Notes: generated from the letters alone by a model not told the origin. Shown: positions 22,340 through 33,499, counted from the first letter of the stretch. The stretch: DNA of 64,000 bases from Sarcophilus harrisii (GCF_902635505.1 NC_045427.1:509285665-509349664); one strand, 5' to 3'. Numbers and translations are program-made.

Positions 22340-22489
22340 GATTTTTTTTTTCCCCTGAGGCAATTGGGGTTAAATGACTTGCCCAGGGTCACACTGCTAG
22401 GAAATGTTAAGTGTTTGGCATCAGATCTGAACTCAGGTCCTCCTGACTTCAGGACTGGTGCTCTATCCACTGCACCACCTAGCTGCCCC
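22340..22489 (-). repeat. Marsupial tRNA-derived SINE, inverted
   Basis: A T-run then 'ctgaggcaattggggttaaa', 'gacttgcccagggtcacact', 'ctcaggtcctcctgacttca' and 'caccacctagctgcccc'. It is full length and only lightly diverged. Confidence 0.95.
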
Positions 22490-22576
22490 ATACTCTCTAA
22501 TAATTTTAATATTGTTACTAAACTTGATTTTTAAGGATCAACTTCTTCACTATCTACTTCATATTCATTTTCTCTT

Positions 22577-22645
22577 TCTTCCTGCCTCCTTCCCTCCCTC
22601 TTTCCCTCCCTCCCTCTCTTCCTTCCTTCTTTCCTTTCTTCCTTG
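22577..22645 (+). repeat. (TTCC)n/(CTCC)n low-complexity tract
   Basis: A pyrimidine tract of CTTCC and CTCCC units lies directly against the poly(T) side of the next SINE, as often happens when a SINE tail expands. Confidence 0.9.
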
Positions 22646-22775
22646 ACAGTTGGGATTAAGTGACTTGCCCAAGGTCACACAGCCAGTAATTGTCAACTGT
22701 CTGAGGTCAAATTTGAATTCAGGTCCTCCTGATTTTGGGGCCAATACTCTAATACACTGTGACACCTAGTGGTAC
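22646..22775 (-). repeat. Marsupial tRNA-derived SINE, inverted
   Basis: It shows 'agttgggattaagtgacttg', 'cccaaggtcacacagccagt', 'ttcaggtcctcctgattttg' and 'tgtgacacctagtgg'. Confidence 0.9.
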
Positions 22776-22910
22776 ATTTTCTTTCAAATACTTAAATAAA
22801 TTTGAAGCTTTTGTCTAAAGAGTTGCTCTGCTTAGAGTAATGTGATTTTGATTATATATTTTTTGATCTATACAGTTAAAAGATGCTCTTTTTTCATCAT
22901 TATAACACTT

Positions 22911-23345
22911 CTATTTCTTATGATTGCTTATTTCAACTGAATGTTTTGTAATATTCCATACTGTAGTTTCAGACATTCTGACTTCTTGTCCTATTTTAGA
23001 ATTACTATAACCAAATTCAAGCCATCCAATAACAGCAACATTTTCTTTTAATGCAATAAGTCTCTTTTTTGTGAGTGCTAGCAATATTTTCATCGTAAGT
23101 ATTCTCCCTTCTGTTCATTTTCTTAAGTGCTCTTTTAAAAAAATTAATTCAACTATTGGTAATATGATATGCTATAGCACATCTTATCCACAAATCAGAC
23201 TGATGACTTAGTAGCATGTTAAAATTCTCAACTAGCTTTCATAGGTTGCATTAATTGAATTTTGGCTCACATTAAATTTGACTTGGCATCATTTTATAAT
23301 TCACACTAAATTGAACTTCACATTATTCAAACTCATATTGTGATC
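22911..23345 (-). mobile_element. Tigger/pogo-like DNA transposon fossil, 5' part
   Basis: On the minus strand a 60-codon frame (23093 down to 22911, ATG start) encodes a CENP-B/psq-type helix-turn-helix N-terminus. 'KKRLIALKENVAVIGWLEFG' and 'SNSKIGQEVRMSETTVWNI' resemble the 'LTLKEKLAVI..LE.G.S.S.IGRELGMSESTVR.I' pattern of Tigger transposases. The DDE catalytic region is missing. Upstream of the ATG (23094-23345) lie several repeats of the aattTagtgtgaa / aaatttaatgtgag type, as in the subterminal repeats of some Tigger ends. The exact family cannot be named by eye. Confidence 0.7.
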
Positions 23346-23402
23346 TAGATGTACATATACATGCACATATATATTTTTCTTTTTCATTCCTTCTTTTTCT
23401 TT

Positions 23403-23525
23403 TGTTTCTTTTTCCTCCTCCCTCCCTTCCTCTCTCCCTCCCTCCCTTCCTTCCTCTTTCCCTCCCTCCCTCCCTCTTCTACTTCCTTCCTTCCTTCCTT
23501 CCTTCCTTCCTTCCTTCCTTCCTTT
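23403..23525 (+). repeat. (TTCC)n/(TCCC)n microsatellite
   Basis: A pyrimidine tract of CCTCCC and then at least eleven TTCC units (about 23482-23523). Confidence 0.92.
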
Positions 23526-23739
23526 TTCTTTCTATATTTGGTTTTATCTTTTTATTTATTTGAAATCACAAGTCCAGTAAAAATAAAATGAAAGTGCACA
23601 TACATATTTGGTTTAAACCTGTAATTTCATCCATATAAGGAACTCCCAATGCAGAAATTTCTCCACTGAAGCTATTCTGTATAACTGAGCATCCTAGAGA
23701 GTTGCCTAGGAGTACTAAGACATTAATTAATTTGTTTAT

Positions 23740-23822
23740 AATCATATTGGTATATGTCAGGGGTGGAACTTAAATTCAGGTCCTCATGATTCCAAAGCCA
23801 TATCCATTATATCTTCTTGCTT
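23740..23822 (-). repeat. MIR SINE fragment, inverted
   Basis: 'cttaaattcaggtcctcatg', 'attccaaagccatatccatt' is the reverse of a MIR/SINE 5' half. Confidence 0.6.
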
Positions 23823-23924
23823 TTGTGAGCATATGACAAGATCATGCTCAGATGGATCTATACTATCAGTACGGATGTTCCCTTCAGTGAAATATATTGG
23901 AACCTGTGCTGTGCATCTTGTTAA

Positions 23925-24075
23925 TCAATTGAAAAACATTTATCAAACACTTATTATGTTCCAGGCCATTGAACTAAGCACTGGGAATACAAATATGAAA
24001 AAGATAGTCCCTGTCTTCAACAAACTTATGATCTAATGGGGGAAGAAAGTACACAAAATATGGATTAAAAAGTCA
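23925..24075 (-). repeat. L2 3' terminus, inverted
   Basis: 'atcaaacacttattatgttc', 'agcactgggaatacaaatat', 'cttcaacaaacttatgatct' is the L2 end in reverse. From 24076 to 24665 nothing nameable is seen. Confidence 0.8.
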
Positions 24076-24665
24076 AGAGAAGGAATACTTGGCAGTGGTG
24101 AATAATGAAGAATTTCAGAAAAGTGCATCTAGGTAGGATGACCCCCTCCTTAAATGAAGTTTCTGGATGGACCACTATACCTTCTAATCAGAGGGTATTG
24201 ATGAAGTATGATTTGCAGGGCTAAAGTAGTCTTGCAAGGTGAAGAGATTCCTGGAATATGATGGAGAAGTTCAGAGAAACACAGCTAGATCTCTGCCCTC
24301 CTGTATGTTTACCACAAAGGATTCACTCAACGTACTAATGGTTTCCATGCTTTTTCTTGACATTGTGAGGATGCAAATGGTCTTTCTATCAGTTAATCTT
24401 TCTTCTTGTCATAGGCCTAGCCCATCTTCTTTTGCAATTATGTATTTCTTTGATGATATCTTTTATTCTAGTTCTTCTTAGTTCCTTATTTGTTATATAT
24501 TGCAACCTCTTCACAATCACCATATATCTCTTTATTGTCTCTTGAGTGATGCTATTTTTTAAAAATTATTCTGGGCAAGACTATTTCCATGCCTCATAGA
24601 ATATTGATATTAAAAGGATAAGCTTTTATTTCTGGGTAAAGTATTGGATATTAAAAGAGCTTTGT

Positions 24666-25029
24666 CTATACCCAGAAAAAGAACTCTGGGAGATGACTAA
24701 AAACCATTACATTGAATTCCCAATCCCTATATTTATGCACACCTGCATTTTTGATTTCCTTCACAAGCTAATTGTACAATAATTCAGAGTCTGATTCTTT
24801 TTGTACAGCAAAATAATGTTTTGGTCATGTATACTTATTGTGTATCTAAGTTATATTTTAATATATTTAACATCTACTGGTCATCCTGCCATTTAGGGGA
24901 GGGGGTGGGGGGGTAAGAGGTGAAAAATTGGAACAAGAGGTTTGGCAATTGTTAATGCTGTAAAGTTACCCATGTATATATCCTGTAAATAAAAGGCTAT
25001 TAAATAAAAAACAAAAAAACAAACAAAAA
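24666..25029 (+). mobile_element. Young L1, extremely truncated, copy C
   Basis: Only the last 364 bp are present, beginning inside the 3' UTR ('tacccagaaaaagaactctg') and ending 'aataaaaggctattaaataa' plus A-rich tail. It is nearly identical to copies A and B. The perfect 13-bp duplication aaaagagctttgt is at 24653-24665 and 25030-25042. The 3' UTR frame that is open in A and B has a stop here. Confidence 0.95.
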
Positions 25030-25404
25030 AAAAGAGCTTTGTAATTTCATGAAAACAATTCAACTTATTCTCTTGCTGTTTAATTCTGGATCTAAGTTAG
25101 CTATTTTTGCTATTTCAGATATACACATTGGTGAACAAATTCTATAGTTTGTCCATTAAACTACATGTCCTAATCTGTATAACAATAGACATTTTTCCAT
25201 CCACTTAGATGAACTGTGCAGAGTAAAGTCAAATTCTTTTGGTTGATTATGAATTGATTAAGTCTTTCAAGAGACTGAATATGTTCAGCCTTGATGCAAC
25301 CCTTACAATGTCGTTTACAGTCAGGGACATCTGAGGGACCATTTATAGGGACTAAGGAGGGCTATTTATAGGGACTTAGAGTAGCAAAGAATCTTAGTAA
25401 ATAA

Positions 25405-25545
25405 AGGTGAATGAATGAATAAAGCATTTATTACAGCAAATTACTATTTTCAAAGTATTGAGCATGTAAAATAGTCCCCACTCTCAAGGAATTCCTATTC
25501 AAGCTGGGGAGATTACACATATGAAAGGTTTCAACTGCAAGTCAG
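25405..25545 (-). repeat. L2 3' terminus, inverted
   Basis: 'gtgaatgaatgaataaagca' then 'ccactctcaaggaattccta' and 'ttcaagctggggagattaca' is the inverse L2 end; the middle is degraded. Just upstream (25339-25375) the phrase 'atttatagggact' occurs twice in tandem. Confidence 0.65.
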
Positions 25546-25779
25546 AAAGAACACTCCCGTAATCCTTAGGGTGAAGTGGCAAAACAGACAGTAATGCTTC
25601 TTCTTTAAGGAAGATACATTCCTCTTTGTTTCTGATGTTGAACCATCTTGCCCAAGACTGGTACCAAGAACTTTCTTTTCTGGATTATCAATGGATATGT
25701 CTATAGAACTCAAAAAAGCAATTGCCAGGCTACATCACTACAGGAAGTGTTTCCCCAATTGATGGGGGGAGTCCTATTA

Positions 25780-26305
25780 CTCCCAAGGCTCTGTGTCCAT
25801 CTGCATGCTGGTGACCCTTGATAAGCAGTTGTTGTTAGTAATGATGAGGACGGTGGATTCTTCACAATGATTTCTCTCTCTGATGATGGCTATGGGGCTG
25901 TACTAGAGGCAGCTTTTGTGGGCTGGTAGATATTGCAATCCCAAAGCTCTTGGCTTTAGAGTCCTGGGTTGTCTCCATTGGGGTCCAAGAGGAAATGACA
26001 CTCTGAGCAGTAGCAGTGGTTTGACTTGCCTGGCACAAGCTGCCCCTATCTCCCTTTCAGGGTGACCTGCAGCTCTTTTCAACGTGTCACACTGATTTTG
26101 TCTTCATTGCTTCTCTCTAGTTAATGAAGGCACCTTCTCCAGTTGTTGTGTTCTATGTCTTGCCACTGGGTGTTTCTGGAGGAAAAAGTGAGCCTGATGT
26201 CTTTGTCCAGCCCTCCTTTACTTAACTCTAATTCACTTGCAAGTCATGGTGTCGCCTTCCTAACGTCCTCTGAGAATGAAAGACAAATAACAACCTACTT
26301 AATGA
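25780..26305. repeat. Diverged marsupial interspersed repeat, family not named
   Basis: The right half reads like a repeat I know from many marsupial sequences but cannot name: 'tggaggaaaaagtgagcctg', 'cttgcaagtcatggtgtcgc', 'gagaatgaaagacaaataac'. The left half (25780-26090) has no stop-free frame of note and may be an unknown internal part. It is unlike its neighbours in being GC-richer. Confidence 0.45.
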
Positions 26306-26989
26306 AGTATTGCTGATTACTATCTTTCATTATCTGTCCTCTGTGAAATTATACAATCAGTTAGATTTTCCTGTTTTATGCTTTTCTTGATATTAATGAT
26401 CAGAGGAGCATAAGTAAGTTTATCTTGTTATTTTTTTCAAGGAAATTTTGAATAAATTTAATGTATGCATAGCAAACATTTCATTGGAACAGAGTCAGCA
26501 AGGCTGTGTGTTGCTCAATTTAATCAAATGTTTTTTTAAAAAATCAATAAACAATAAGCATGGTAATATCTAGTATTTTTTACATCTTTTATCCAATTGC
26601 GAGGAAGATAAAGATATGTTCCACTGTGGCATATTGTTTGTAAAAGATTGCCTGTTCCCTAGAATTCACTTTATTGAGGATGTCCTTAGTGTATATATAG
26701 ATTATTCTGATAGAAATTTCACATGATTGGAAAAGAATACAAATCAAAAATTATTGAAGTTTCATTGGTTTCTTCTTTTCAGCATTATTCAGTTTCAAAA
26801 TTATTTCACATTTTTGAAGTCTTTTTTGAGGTCCTTTGTGCTTAAGAGTTAAAATCTTAGTTTTGTCAATGAATGCCTTTGGCATTCACTTTATTTCTTT
26901 CTGCCTAGGTGTTCCTACTGATAAAGTGAGATTGCTTTATCTTTCAAAGCTGGTATAGATTATAGAAATTATTCAGTTCAAGCCATGTA

Positions 26990-27060
26990 AAGTTAATTAA
27001 ATTCAACAACATTTATTAAGTGCTTGAAGCAACCTTCTTAGAATGGGTTCCTTTCCTAAA
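26990..27060 (-). repeat. L2 terminal scrap, inverted
   Basis: 'aattcaacaacatttattaa' followed by 'gtgcttgaag' is all that remains. The stretch 26306-26989 shows nothing nameable. Confidence 0.45.
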
Positions 27061-27148
27061 GGCTAGACATAAACATATTAGACATAAACAGTTAGAATTA
27101 TGGATAAATGCATAGATATAACCGTTAACAATAGAGGAATTTTTCACT

Positions 27149-27450
27149 CTGTTGTTATTTGCTTGCATTTTGTTTTCTTTCTCAGTTTTTCTGTTTCTTT
27201 CTTTTTAATCTGATTTTTCTTGTTGCAACAAGATAACTGTATAAATATGTATATATTTATTGGATCTAACATGTATTTCAACATATTTCACATGTATTGG
27301 ACTACCTGCCAGCTAGGAGAGGGGAGGGAGGGAAGGAGGGGAAAATATTGAACAAAAGGTTATGCAAGGGTCAATGTTGGAAAAATTACTCATGCATATG
27401 CTTTGTAAATAAAAAAAAAAGCTTTAACAATAAAAATTTTAAAAATATAT
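27149..27450 (+). mobile_element. L1 3' UTR copy
   Basis: It runs from 'tgttgttatttgcttgcatt' to 'gtaaataaaaa' and an A-rich tail. The flanks aggaatttttcact (27135-27148) and aggaatttcact (27451-27462) look like an imperfect duplication that overlaps L1 sequence by chance. Confidence 0.82.
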
Positions 27451-27519
27451 AGGAATTTCACTTACCTTGGAATTTCAATCATTTGTCTCTTTTGTTTAAA
27501 AAACTACTGGAGCAGAAGT

Positions 27520-27665
27520 AGCTAGATAGGGCAGTGGATAGTGCCAGCCTTCAATTCAGGAGGACTTAATTCAAATCTGACTTCAGACACTTAACACTTA
27601 CTAGTTGTATGACCCTGGTGAGCTTCTTAATCTCAACTGCCTCACCAAAAAAAAAAAAAAATGTA
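27520..27665 (+). repeat. Marsupial tRNA-derived SINE
   Basis: 'gaagtagctagatagggcag', 'aggaggacttaattcaaatc', 'cagacacttaacacttacta' and 'aatctcaactgcctcacc' with a poly(A) end. A TA run follows at 27697-27711. From 27666 to 28300 only AT-rich unnamed sequence is seen. Confidence 0.9.
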
Positions 27666-28833
27666 TGAAAAAAATACCAGAGCATGCTTCCCCAATATAT
27701 ATATATATATTTACTTATTTATAGCATTGCTACTGCAATGAGATATTATGTATTTTATTAAGTCATACATGAAAAGATATTCAAAAGAATAATAAGATGA
27801 AATAGCATTTTACAAATACCAAAAATTTTACTTAATGTATAAAGTACTTTTGCTTTCACTGAAATATTATTGTTAGGTTATTTGTTAGTTTTTAGAGAAA
27901 GCAATGTGAATGAAGATGCTTCATTATTTTGGAAATTTTTTCTTTAACATTTTGTCATAGAGCCTTCAATTGTCTGATTCCAAATTCAGTGTATTTTAAT
28001 ATTTGGCTTTAATGACCTTATAGTTGAAAAATGATAACCTTACCAAACCAAAATAAACAAACAAAAAAACAGAAGTGAATTGTTGGTCCTGCTTAATAAA
28101 AAATAATCACATATTTTAAAAATTAAAAAATAAAAAATACTCATTTTTTTGGTCCTTTCTGCCAATTATACAAAGATTTTTGTTGTAATTCAACTAGTAT
28201 ATATTATCTTTTTATGATATCAAAATCAGCTGTTCTTACAAAGCAATTAGATATTACAATTTTTAATTTTTAAATTTAACTGCTTTAAAAAAAATTGACT
28301 AGAAGTAGGTTCCTTGTCTATCAAATGAGGCATTTGGGCTATATTTTCTCCAAGGTCCTTTCCATCTTTGTATTACAATCCAATGAAGCATGTTTCAAAT
28401 AACCTCTAAGGCTATACATTCTGCATTTATATTCCATGTCAGAATGGTATTCTTGGGCTTGTCTCTTACTTCCTGGAAAACTCATGACATCTGGCATCTC
28501 TGAATGGTCCTTTATCATTATATCTACCATTGCAGCAAATCTGTGATGTCTTTGACTATAGAAATTTTTTTTGTCTTTCTCCAGCACCTAGAACAGTACA
28601 GTTACTACACCTGGAGTCTAGTAACCTCATGCTGTAACAAATTCTGGGCTTACTTCCCAACTAACATTTTTCCTATCAGGCCTTTGTTCTCATCAGAGTT
28701 CCATGTGGGTAAGCTTGAGGGTTTGGAGTGCTGTATATCTGGTAATGTAGCTCATGAGCTATTAGGCTATATGTCATTAAATATATGAACTATATATCAT
28801 TCAACCAGTTAACATCTTCTCAATATCATGCAA

Positions 28834-29040
28834 CTTATGGTTCAAACTCAGAAACATAAGCCATTAAACCTCAAAAAAGGATCCCTGTGGGCAAAAATAT
28901 TGTTTTAGAAAACCACATATTAACGTTATCTATGTCCTATTGTATTTTTATTTATTTTAAAAAAATATTTCCCTGTTATTCCCAAGCCATAAACTGGTTC
29001 TTGAATATTGTGAACTACAATGGATGTTTGACACCTTGGA
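28834..29040 (-). mobile_element. Short inverted-repeat DNA element (MITE-like)
   Basis: It is the inverted relative of 6637-6985. Plus-strand order: 'tggttcaaactcag' end, 'aaaaggatccctgtgggc', 'ttctatgtcctattgtattt'-like block, 'aaaaaatatttccctgttat' and the right end 'tgtttgacaccttgg'. Both ends resemble the gtgtcaaactca inverted repeat. Length is about 205 bp with no coding capacity. Confidence 0.65.
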
Positions 29041-29102
29041 TGTAATCAACTGATCAATTGATCTCTCATCAGTAATTAATTAACCATTATGTTTATATAT
29101 GT

Positions 29103-29240
29103 AGGCTCTTTGCTGCTCTCATTCTTAATGTGGGAACTTGTTTTGCTGGACCATGCATGTGTAATAAATATGCACAGCCACCAAAACAAATTCCCACATT
29201 GCCCAGGCCTTTCATTAAGAATGAAAGCAGCAAGGAGGCC
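29103..29240. repeat. Imperfect palindrome, long hairpin
   Basis: Left arm 29111-29149 and right arm 29178-29232 are reverse complements apart from a few substitutions and a 14-16 base segment ('aggcctgggcaa' when read on the minus strand) present only in the right arm. Outer bases 29103-29110 and 29233-29240 also pair partly. The loop is 28 bases. Both arms contain 'tgtgggaa.ttgttttg', a block also found in old L1 3' UTR at 10795, so it may be two L1 tail pieces head to head. Confidence 0.8.
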
Positions 29241-29679
29241 AGTGTCATATTTATTCCAGTTAGTTAACCAAGAATTTTAGGGGAACTTAATAGGAACTTA
29301 AAGCAAAATCGTCTTTCAAGAAGAGATAGAAATATACTCAGCTAAATTTTTGAAGTAAAGGTAACATGGGGAAATTGTGGCAAAAGTTCTTCAATAAATA
29401 TATCAATGATTTATGATTTTATCAACTTTAGAAATGCCTTTTATGAAATTACAACCCCAGGAGCATACTTCTAAGGAGAGGCTGGAGCCTGGATTTGAAC
29501 CTTAGTTTTCATTACATCATTCTCAGCTACTATGCCACTATGCCAAGGTGAATCTACTCAGTGAATATGGTAGTAAAGAAATATTGTTATAGAAAAAAAA
29601 TCTAAAAAAGTACCTGGACAGAATTTTCTGATTAGAACAAGGGATGAAGCCCAACACAGCATAATTCTGCTGTTGACTT

Positions 29680-29815
29680 AACTTTTGACCTTAGATGAAA
29701 GATTTAATCTCTGTGGCCTAGATACCCAATCTCTAAAGCAAAAATAATATTTACTCATTTTCACAGGGATGTTATTGAGCTTAATTAATACTTTACAAGC
29801 CACAAGTGGCTCTTA
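29680..29815 (+). repeat. MIR SINE, diverged
   Basis: 'gacttaacttttgacctt', 'tttaatctctgtggcctaga' and 'ttcacagggatgttattgag' are in MIR order. From 29816 to 31485 nothing nameable is seen: no exon-like frame and no recognised repeat. Confidence 0.5.
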
Positions 29816-31489
29816 GAAAATAAGCACCATTGTTAATAGGAGTTATTATTGCTAGCAATAAAGTATCTGTAAGTAGACCATATAGCCTATTGCTAGTGAA
29901 TTTGAATATCATGTGATTTAACACAATACATTAAGATTATTATTCTTGTGGATTTAAATAAATCCACAAGCACTTACCAAATACCTGATGTAATGGAGGA
30001 CTGGCCTGATATAAACTCATGTAGACTTAATGTAACCACTTCCAGAAATTTCTAACAAAGAAGCAATCCTTTACCTTTTTCACTTGAGTATACACAAATG
30101 CTCTCTGTAGTTTAGTGTAGTTTTGTTTTGAATTTGAGCAGGGGAGAGACAGTGATGTGGTTGCCAAGAAAGAGAAAAAAAGTTATCGAGCATTGTTTTT
30201 TTGATGGACAGAAAAGAACAGAAGGAAAGTCAGAAAAAAACACTGATTAAGGGCAGTTACTTATTTAATTTATTACATACTTATAATTATAGGGAAAAGC
30301 AAGCTATATATAATAGAGATTTGAGGTTTCATATACAATCCTCTTTTCCAGTCTATTTTGTATATGGAAAGAATTCTTTTATTTGGTGTTTACATTAAGT
30401 TTGAAATTTTTTAAAAATTAAACTAAAAAAAGCTCCTTTGATGCCTCCCTTATTCTTCTCCCCCATCAAAGCCAAATAGTCAGACTGGGTTAAGTGGCTG
30501 ATTCTAAAGACCAACAGATGGGCACTCAAATCTGAAACACTTGTTTAAGGTACTTTTCTTTCGAGAGAATTTCTAGTCTCTCTTCTTCCCCTCCACCTCT
30601 TTTTGGGGTTGGCAAGGATCACTGGGTTGAGAAATGAGGAAATAATTGAAAGATTTATTTCACAATAATCTTTATTTAGCCCACACTCAATAGTCATTGA
30701 TAATTTCTTAGGAATCTTTCCCTAACATGATTTCTGGGTCACTTTTGGAAATGAATAGACTTAAATGAGTACTTATTCAGATGAGCAATTGTTTCTCCAA
30801 GAACACCTATTTACTTCTTCTCAAACCACTATATAATTATGAGGAAGATTTATATGATCCATTATAGTTGCCAGGTACCCTACCATCACTTTCATTAAAG
30901 CAGTTGTTTGTCAAAACATCTGTCACATATCAATTCCCATTTTTCAGGTGAATAAAATGAAACTTCATGATCCACACAGAAAGTCAGGGGTAGGATCAAA
31001 AATATAATTTAATATTCACTACTTAGTCAAGTGAATCATCACCCTTGTTATTGACTGAATTCCAACACCTTTGTTTTCTCCTCTAGAAGCATTCAAATTG
31101 TTTTTTGGATTTGATGACTTTAGAAAACCAAGATTTCTGACAAGGCCTCAAAAAGTCCTTTAATGAGGATTTTTTTCTATTTCACTACTGTTCAGACTTA
31201 TTTTTGAATGTGAAGGAATGGAATAAATGAGGTAGAGCATTCTGAGGGAACAAGAACTTTGAATATGAAAAAATAAAGTAGCAATAAGTACTTGTTTAAT
31301 TAAATAAAAAAATTTAATTCTGAGGAGCCCAGAAGGAAAAAAAGGGGTTTCAGACAAATAAAAATCAAGTTTATCTAGTTTTTTTTCTTTTACTGTAAGA
31401 GAAACATTCAAATCTACCATTTTAAATATTTAAGCAATTAATATGAAATTTTATATAACTAAAATAAATACTGAAGAATATGTTTGTTA

Positions 31490-31770
31490 GAGGAGAAGAA
31501 AAGAAAGAAAAGGTGATTGGAGGGAGAAACAGGAAGGAAAGAAAATCAATTGAAGGGGAATTTTAAAAAAAACTGGATGAAAGACAACCTAAGAAAAAGA
31601 AAGGGAGATAGAGTCAAAGAAAGAAAAGGGGGAATACAAAAAGGGGAGTAAGGGGAGACAGTCAAAAAAGGAAAGCAAAAGAAAATACATAAGAAGTGGG
31701 AAGAACCATTATGAGAGAGAAAAAGGATAAAGAGGGAAAAGCAAAAGAGGAACAGAAAGAAAAAGGTATT
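31490..31770 (+). repeat. 280-bp purine tract
   Basis: The plus strand is almost entirely A and G, with units of the aaagaaagaaaagg and ggggaga type and only scattered pyrimidines. It is low complexity without a fixed repeat unit. Confidence 0.85.
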
Positions 31771-31789
31771 TTATGATAATGAAAATACA

Positions 31790-31925
31790 CCTGGCTGGAA
31801 GTAAAGAAACTTGGGTTCTAATCTCAATTACCAATCCACTCTGTGACATTTAACTTCTCTGGGCTTCAGTTTTCTTATCTGTAAAATGAAGTGGTTAAAC
31901 TAGATAATCTTTAAAGTTTCAATTA
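31790..31925 (+). repeat. MIR SINE
   Basis: 'gggttctaatctcaattacc', 'ctctgggcttcagttttctt', 'atctgtaaaatgaagtggtt' in MIR order. Confidence 0.85.
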
Positions 31926-32079
31926 CTTTTTCTAAATAGGATATACATTGCCCAACTGGCATAGAAGACAAGAAATGAGAAGTCCCACAGGGGCTATTGG
32001 AAATTGGCACAATGCTGAGCGGCTGATAGAGTTGTGAGGTGTTCCAATTGGCCTATCCAATTGTAAATATACTAGAAAA

Positions 32080-32690
32080 GTGTCCAGATTTTTTATATGC
32101 TTTTGGTCTACTGATCCCACTGGACATATACCTCAGGGAAGTCAAAGACAGAGACAATGATATAATAGATATCAAAATATTCATAGTAATATTTATATTC
32201 ATATCAATATCAATCAATAATATTCATATAAAATATACTAAAAAACTGGATGGAGAAAGTGCGTGCTCATCAATTGACATATGGCTTTAAAAATTGTGTC
32301 ATATGAATGTAATGGAGTATAAAATGAAAAAACAATGATAAAGATTTTCAGAAAAATATGCAAAGATGTAAATAAGTACACAGATTGAAATAAGCAGAAC
32401 CAGGAGAAGAATATATACAATGAAAACTGTAATGAATGTAAAGATCACTAAAAGGAAGTCAAATGCTGAGTAACTGCAAAACCAATGAAGGATTCAGAAA
32501 TTAGATAATGAAACATCAATCCTCCCTCATGGAAGAGAAGACTACTAGAACAGAATGTTTTAGTAGTTGTTTCTATATCAGATGGTCTTGTTAATTTATA
32601 TTTCTTAAACATAAGGGAAGGTTCAATGGTTAGTGATAGAAAATGGTTATAATGTAAAAAAAAGGTATCAATAATCTTTTTTAAAAGATA
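32080..32690 (+). mobile_element. Very diverged L1 3' end
   Basis: 'ggtctactgatcccactgga', 'gcagaaccaggagaagaata', and late-ORF2 'tcaattgacatatggcttta' match L1 from the 'FDPA' region to the 3' UTR with many indels. It is the most decayed L1 in the window. Confidence 0.6.
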
Positions 32691-32784
32691 CAATTGAATG
32701 TAATACTAACCACATATTTGCATACTAGATATATGCAGTTGGAATTTCTATTAATATTTTTAAAATGGATAGGCCGTGTAAAGT

Positions 32785-33010
32785 GGTACAGTGTTTCTTA
32801 AAATGTGGTCTAAGGAAAGGGGTTCCCTAAGACTCGAGGCATCAAGGAGTTCCAAATTAATTTCATAATAATGCTGAGGTATTTTAATTTTTAATGTGGT
32901 GAGTATTTTTAGATATAATCTATATAAATAATATCTGGGGGTGGGCCTTCAATAATTTTTAAGAGTATAAAGAGGTCCTGAGACAAAAAAAAGTTTGAGA
33001 ACTTCTGATA
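32785..33010 (-). mobile_element. hAT (Charlie/MER5-like) non-autonomous element
   Basis: The ends 'cagtgtttcttaaaatgtgg' and 'aaagtttgagaacttctg' form the inverted repeat typical of Charlie-type elements (cagtggttctcaaa). The right end also has 'gaggtcctgagac'. The interior is AT-rich without coding capacity; total about 225 bp. Confidence 0.7.
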
Positions 33011-33125
33011 TAGTGAATACTGCACTAAATCTAGAATTATGAAGATCTGGATTCTAATTTTTTTTGGTGGTTATTAGCTGTGTGATACTGGGCAGGTCAG
33101 TTTACTGAGCCTCAGGCAATTTTTA
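33011..33125 (+). repeat. MIR SINE fragment
   Basis: 'gaatactgcactaaatctag', 'gaagatctggattctaattt' and 'ctgtgtgatactgggcaggt' keep the MIR order. Confidence 0.7.
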
Positions 33126-33156
33126 ACATTACTTTTCCTTTTAAAATTAGAATATT

Positions 33157-33299
33157 GGGGGCAGCTAGGTGACACAGTGGATAGAGCACCATCCCTGAAG
33201 TCAGGAGGACCTGAGTTCAAATCTAGTCTCAGACACTTAACACTTCCTAGCTGTGTGACCTTGGCCAAGTCACTTAGTCCCAATTGCCTCAGCTAAAAT
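33157..33299 (+). repeat. Young marsupial tRNA-derived SINE, perfect duplication
   Basis: This is the cleanest SINE here: 'gggggcagctaggtgacaca', 'gtggatagagcaccatccct', 'gaagtcaggaggacctgagt', 'tgaccttggccaagtcactt', 'caattgcctcagctaaaat'. The perfect 14-bp duplication aaaattagaatatt is at 33143-33156 and 33300-33313. The first 70 bp are tRNA-like with A and B box-like stretches. Confidence 0.97.
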
Positions 33300-33499
33300 A
33301 AAATTAGAATATTTTATTAAAAGCTTAATATTTAATACAACATAATTAACTAAACTCCTTTAGTAACTATTCACATGAATAATTTTAAATGATTAACTCA
33401 TACTTTTCAATCTCTATATTTAAAGTCTTTATTAGGATTTCTGAAACAATTTTCTCATCATTGTCAACAATACCAGTTTTCTATTGCCCAAATTAATAA

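Noticed and set aside
22577-23525. CRISPR-like or satellite array from the repeated TTCC blocks
   Set aside because: These are simple pyrimidine microsatellites next to SINE tails, without spacers.
33157-33230. tRNA gene
   Set aside because: The tRNA-like head belongs to a SINE with a poly(A)-type end and target duplication; no full cloverleaf was found there or elsewhere.
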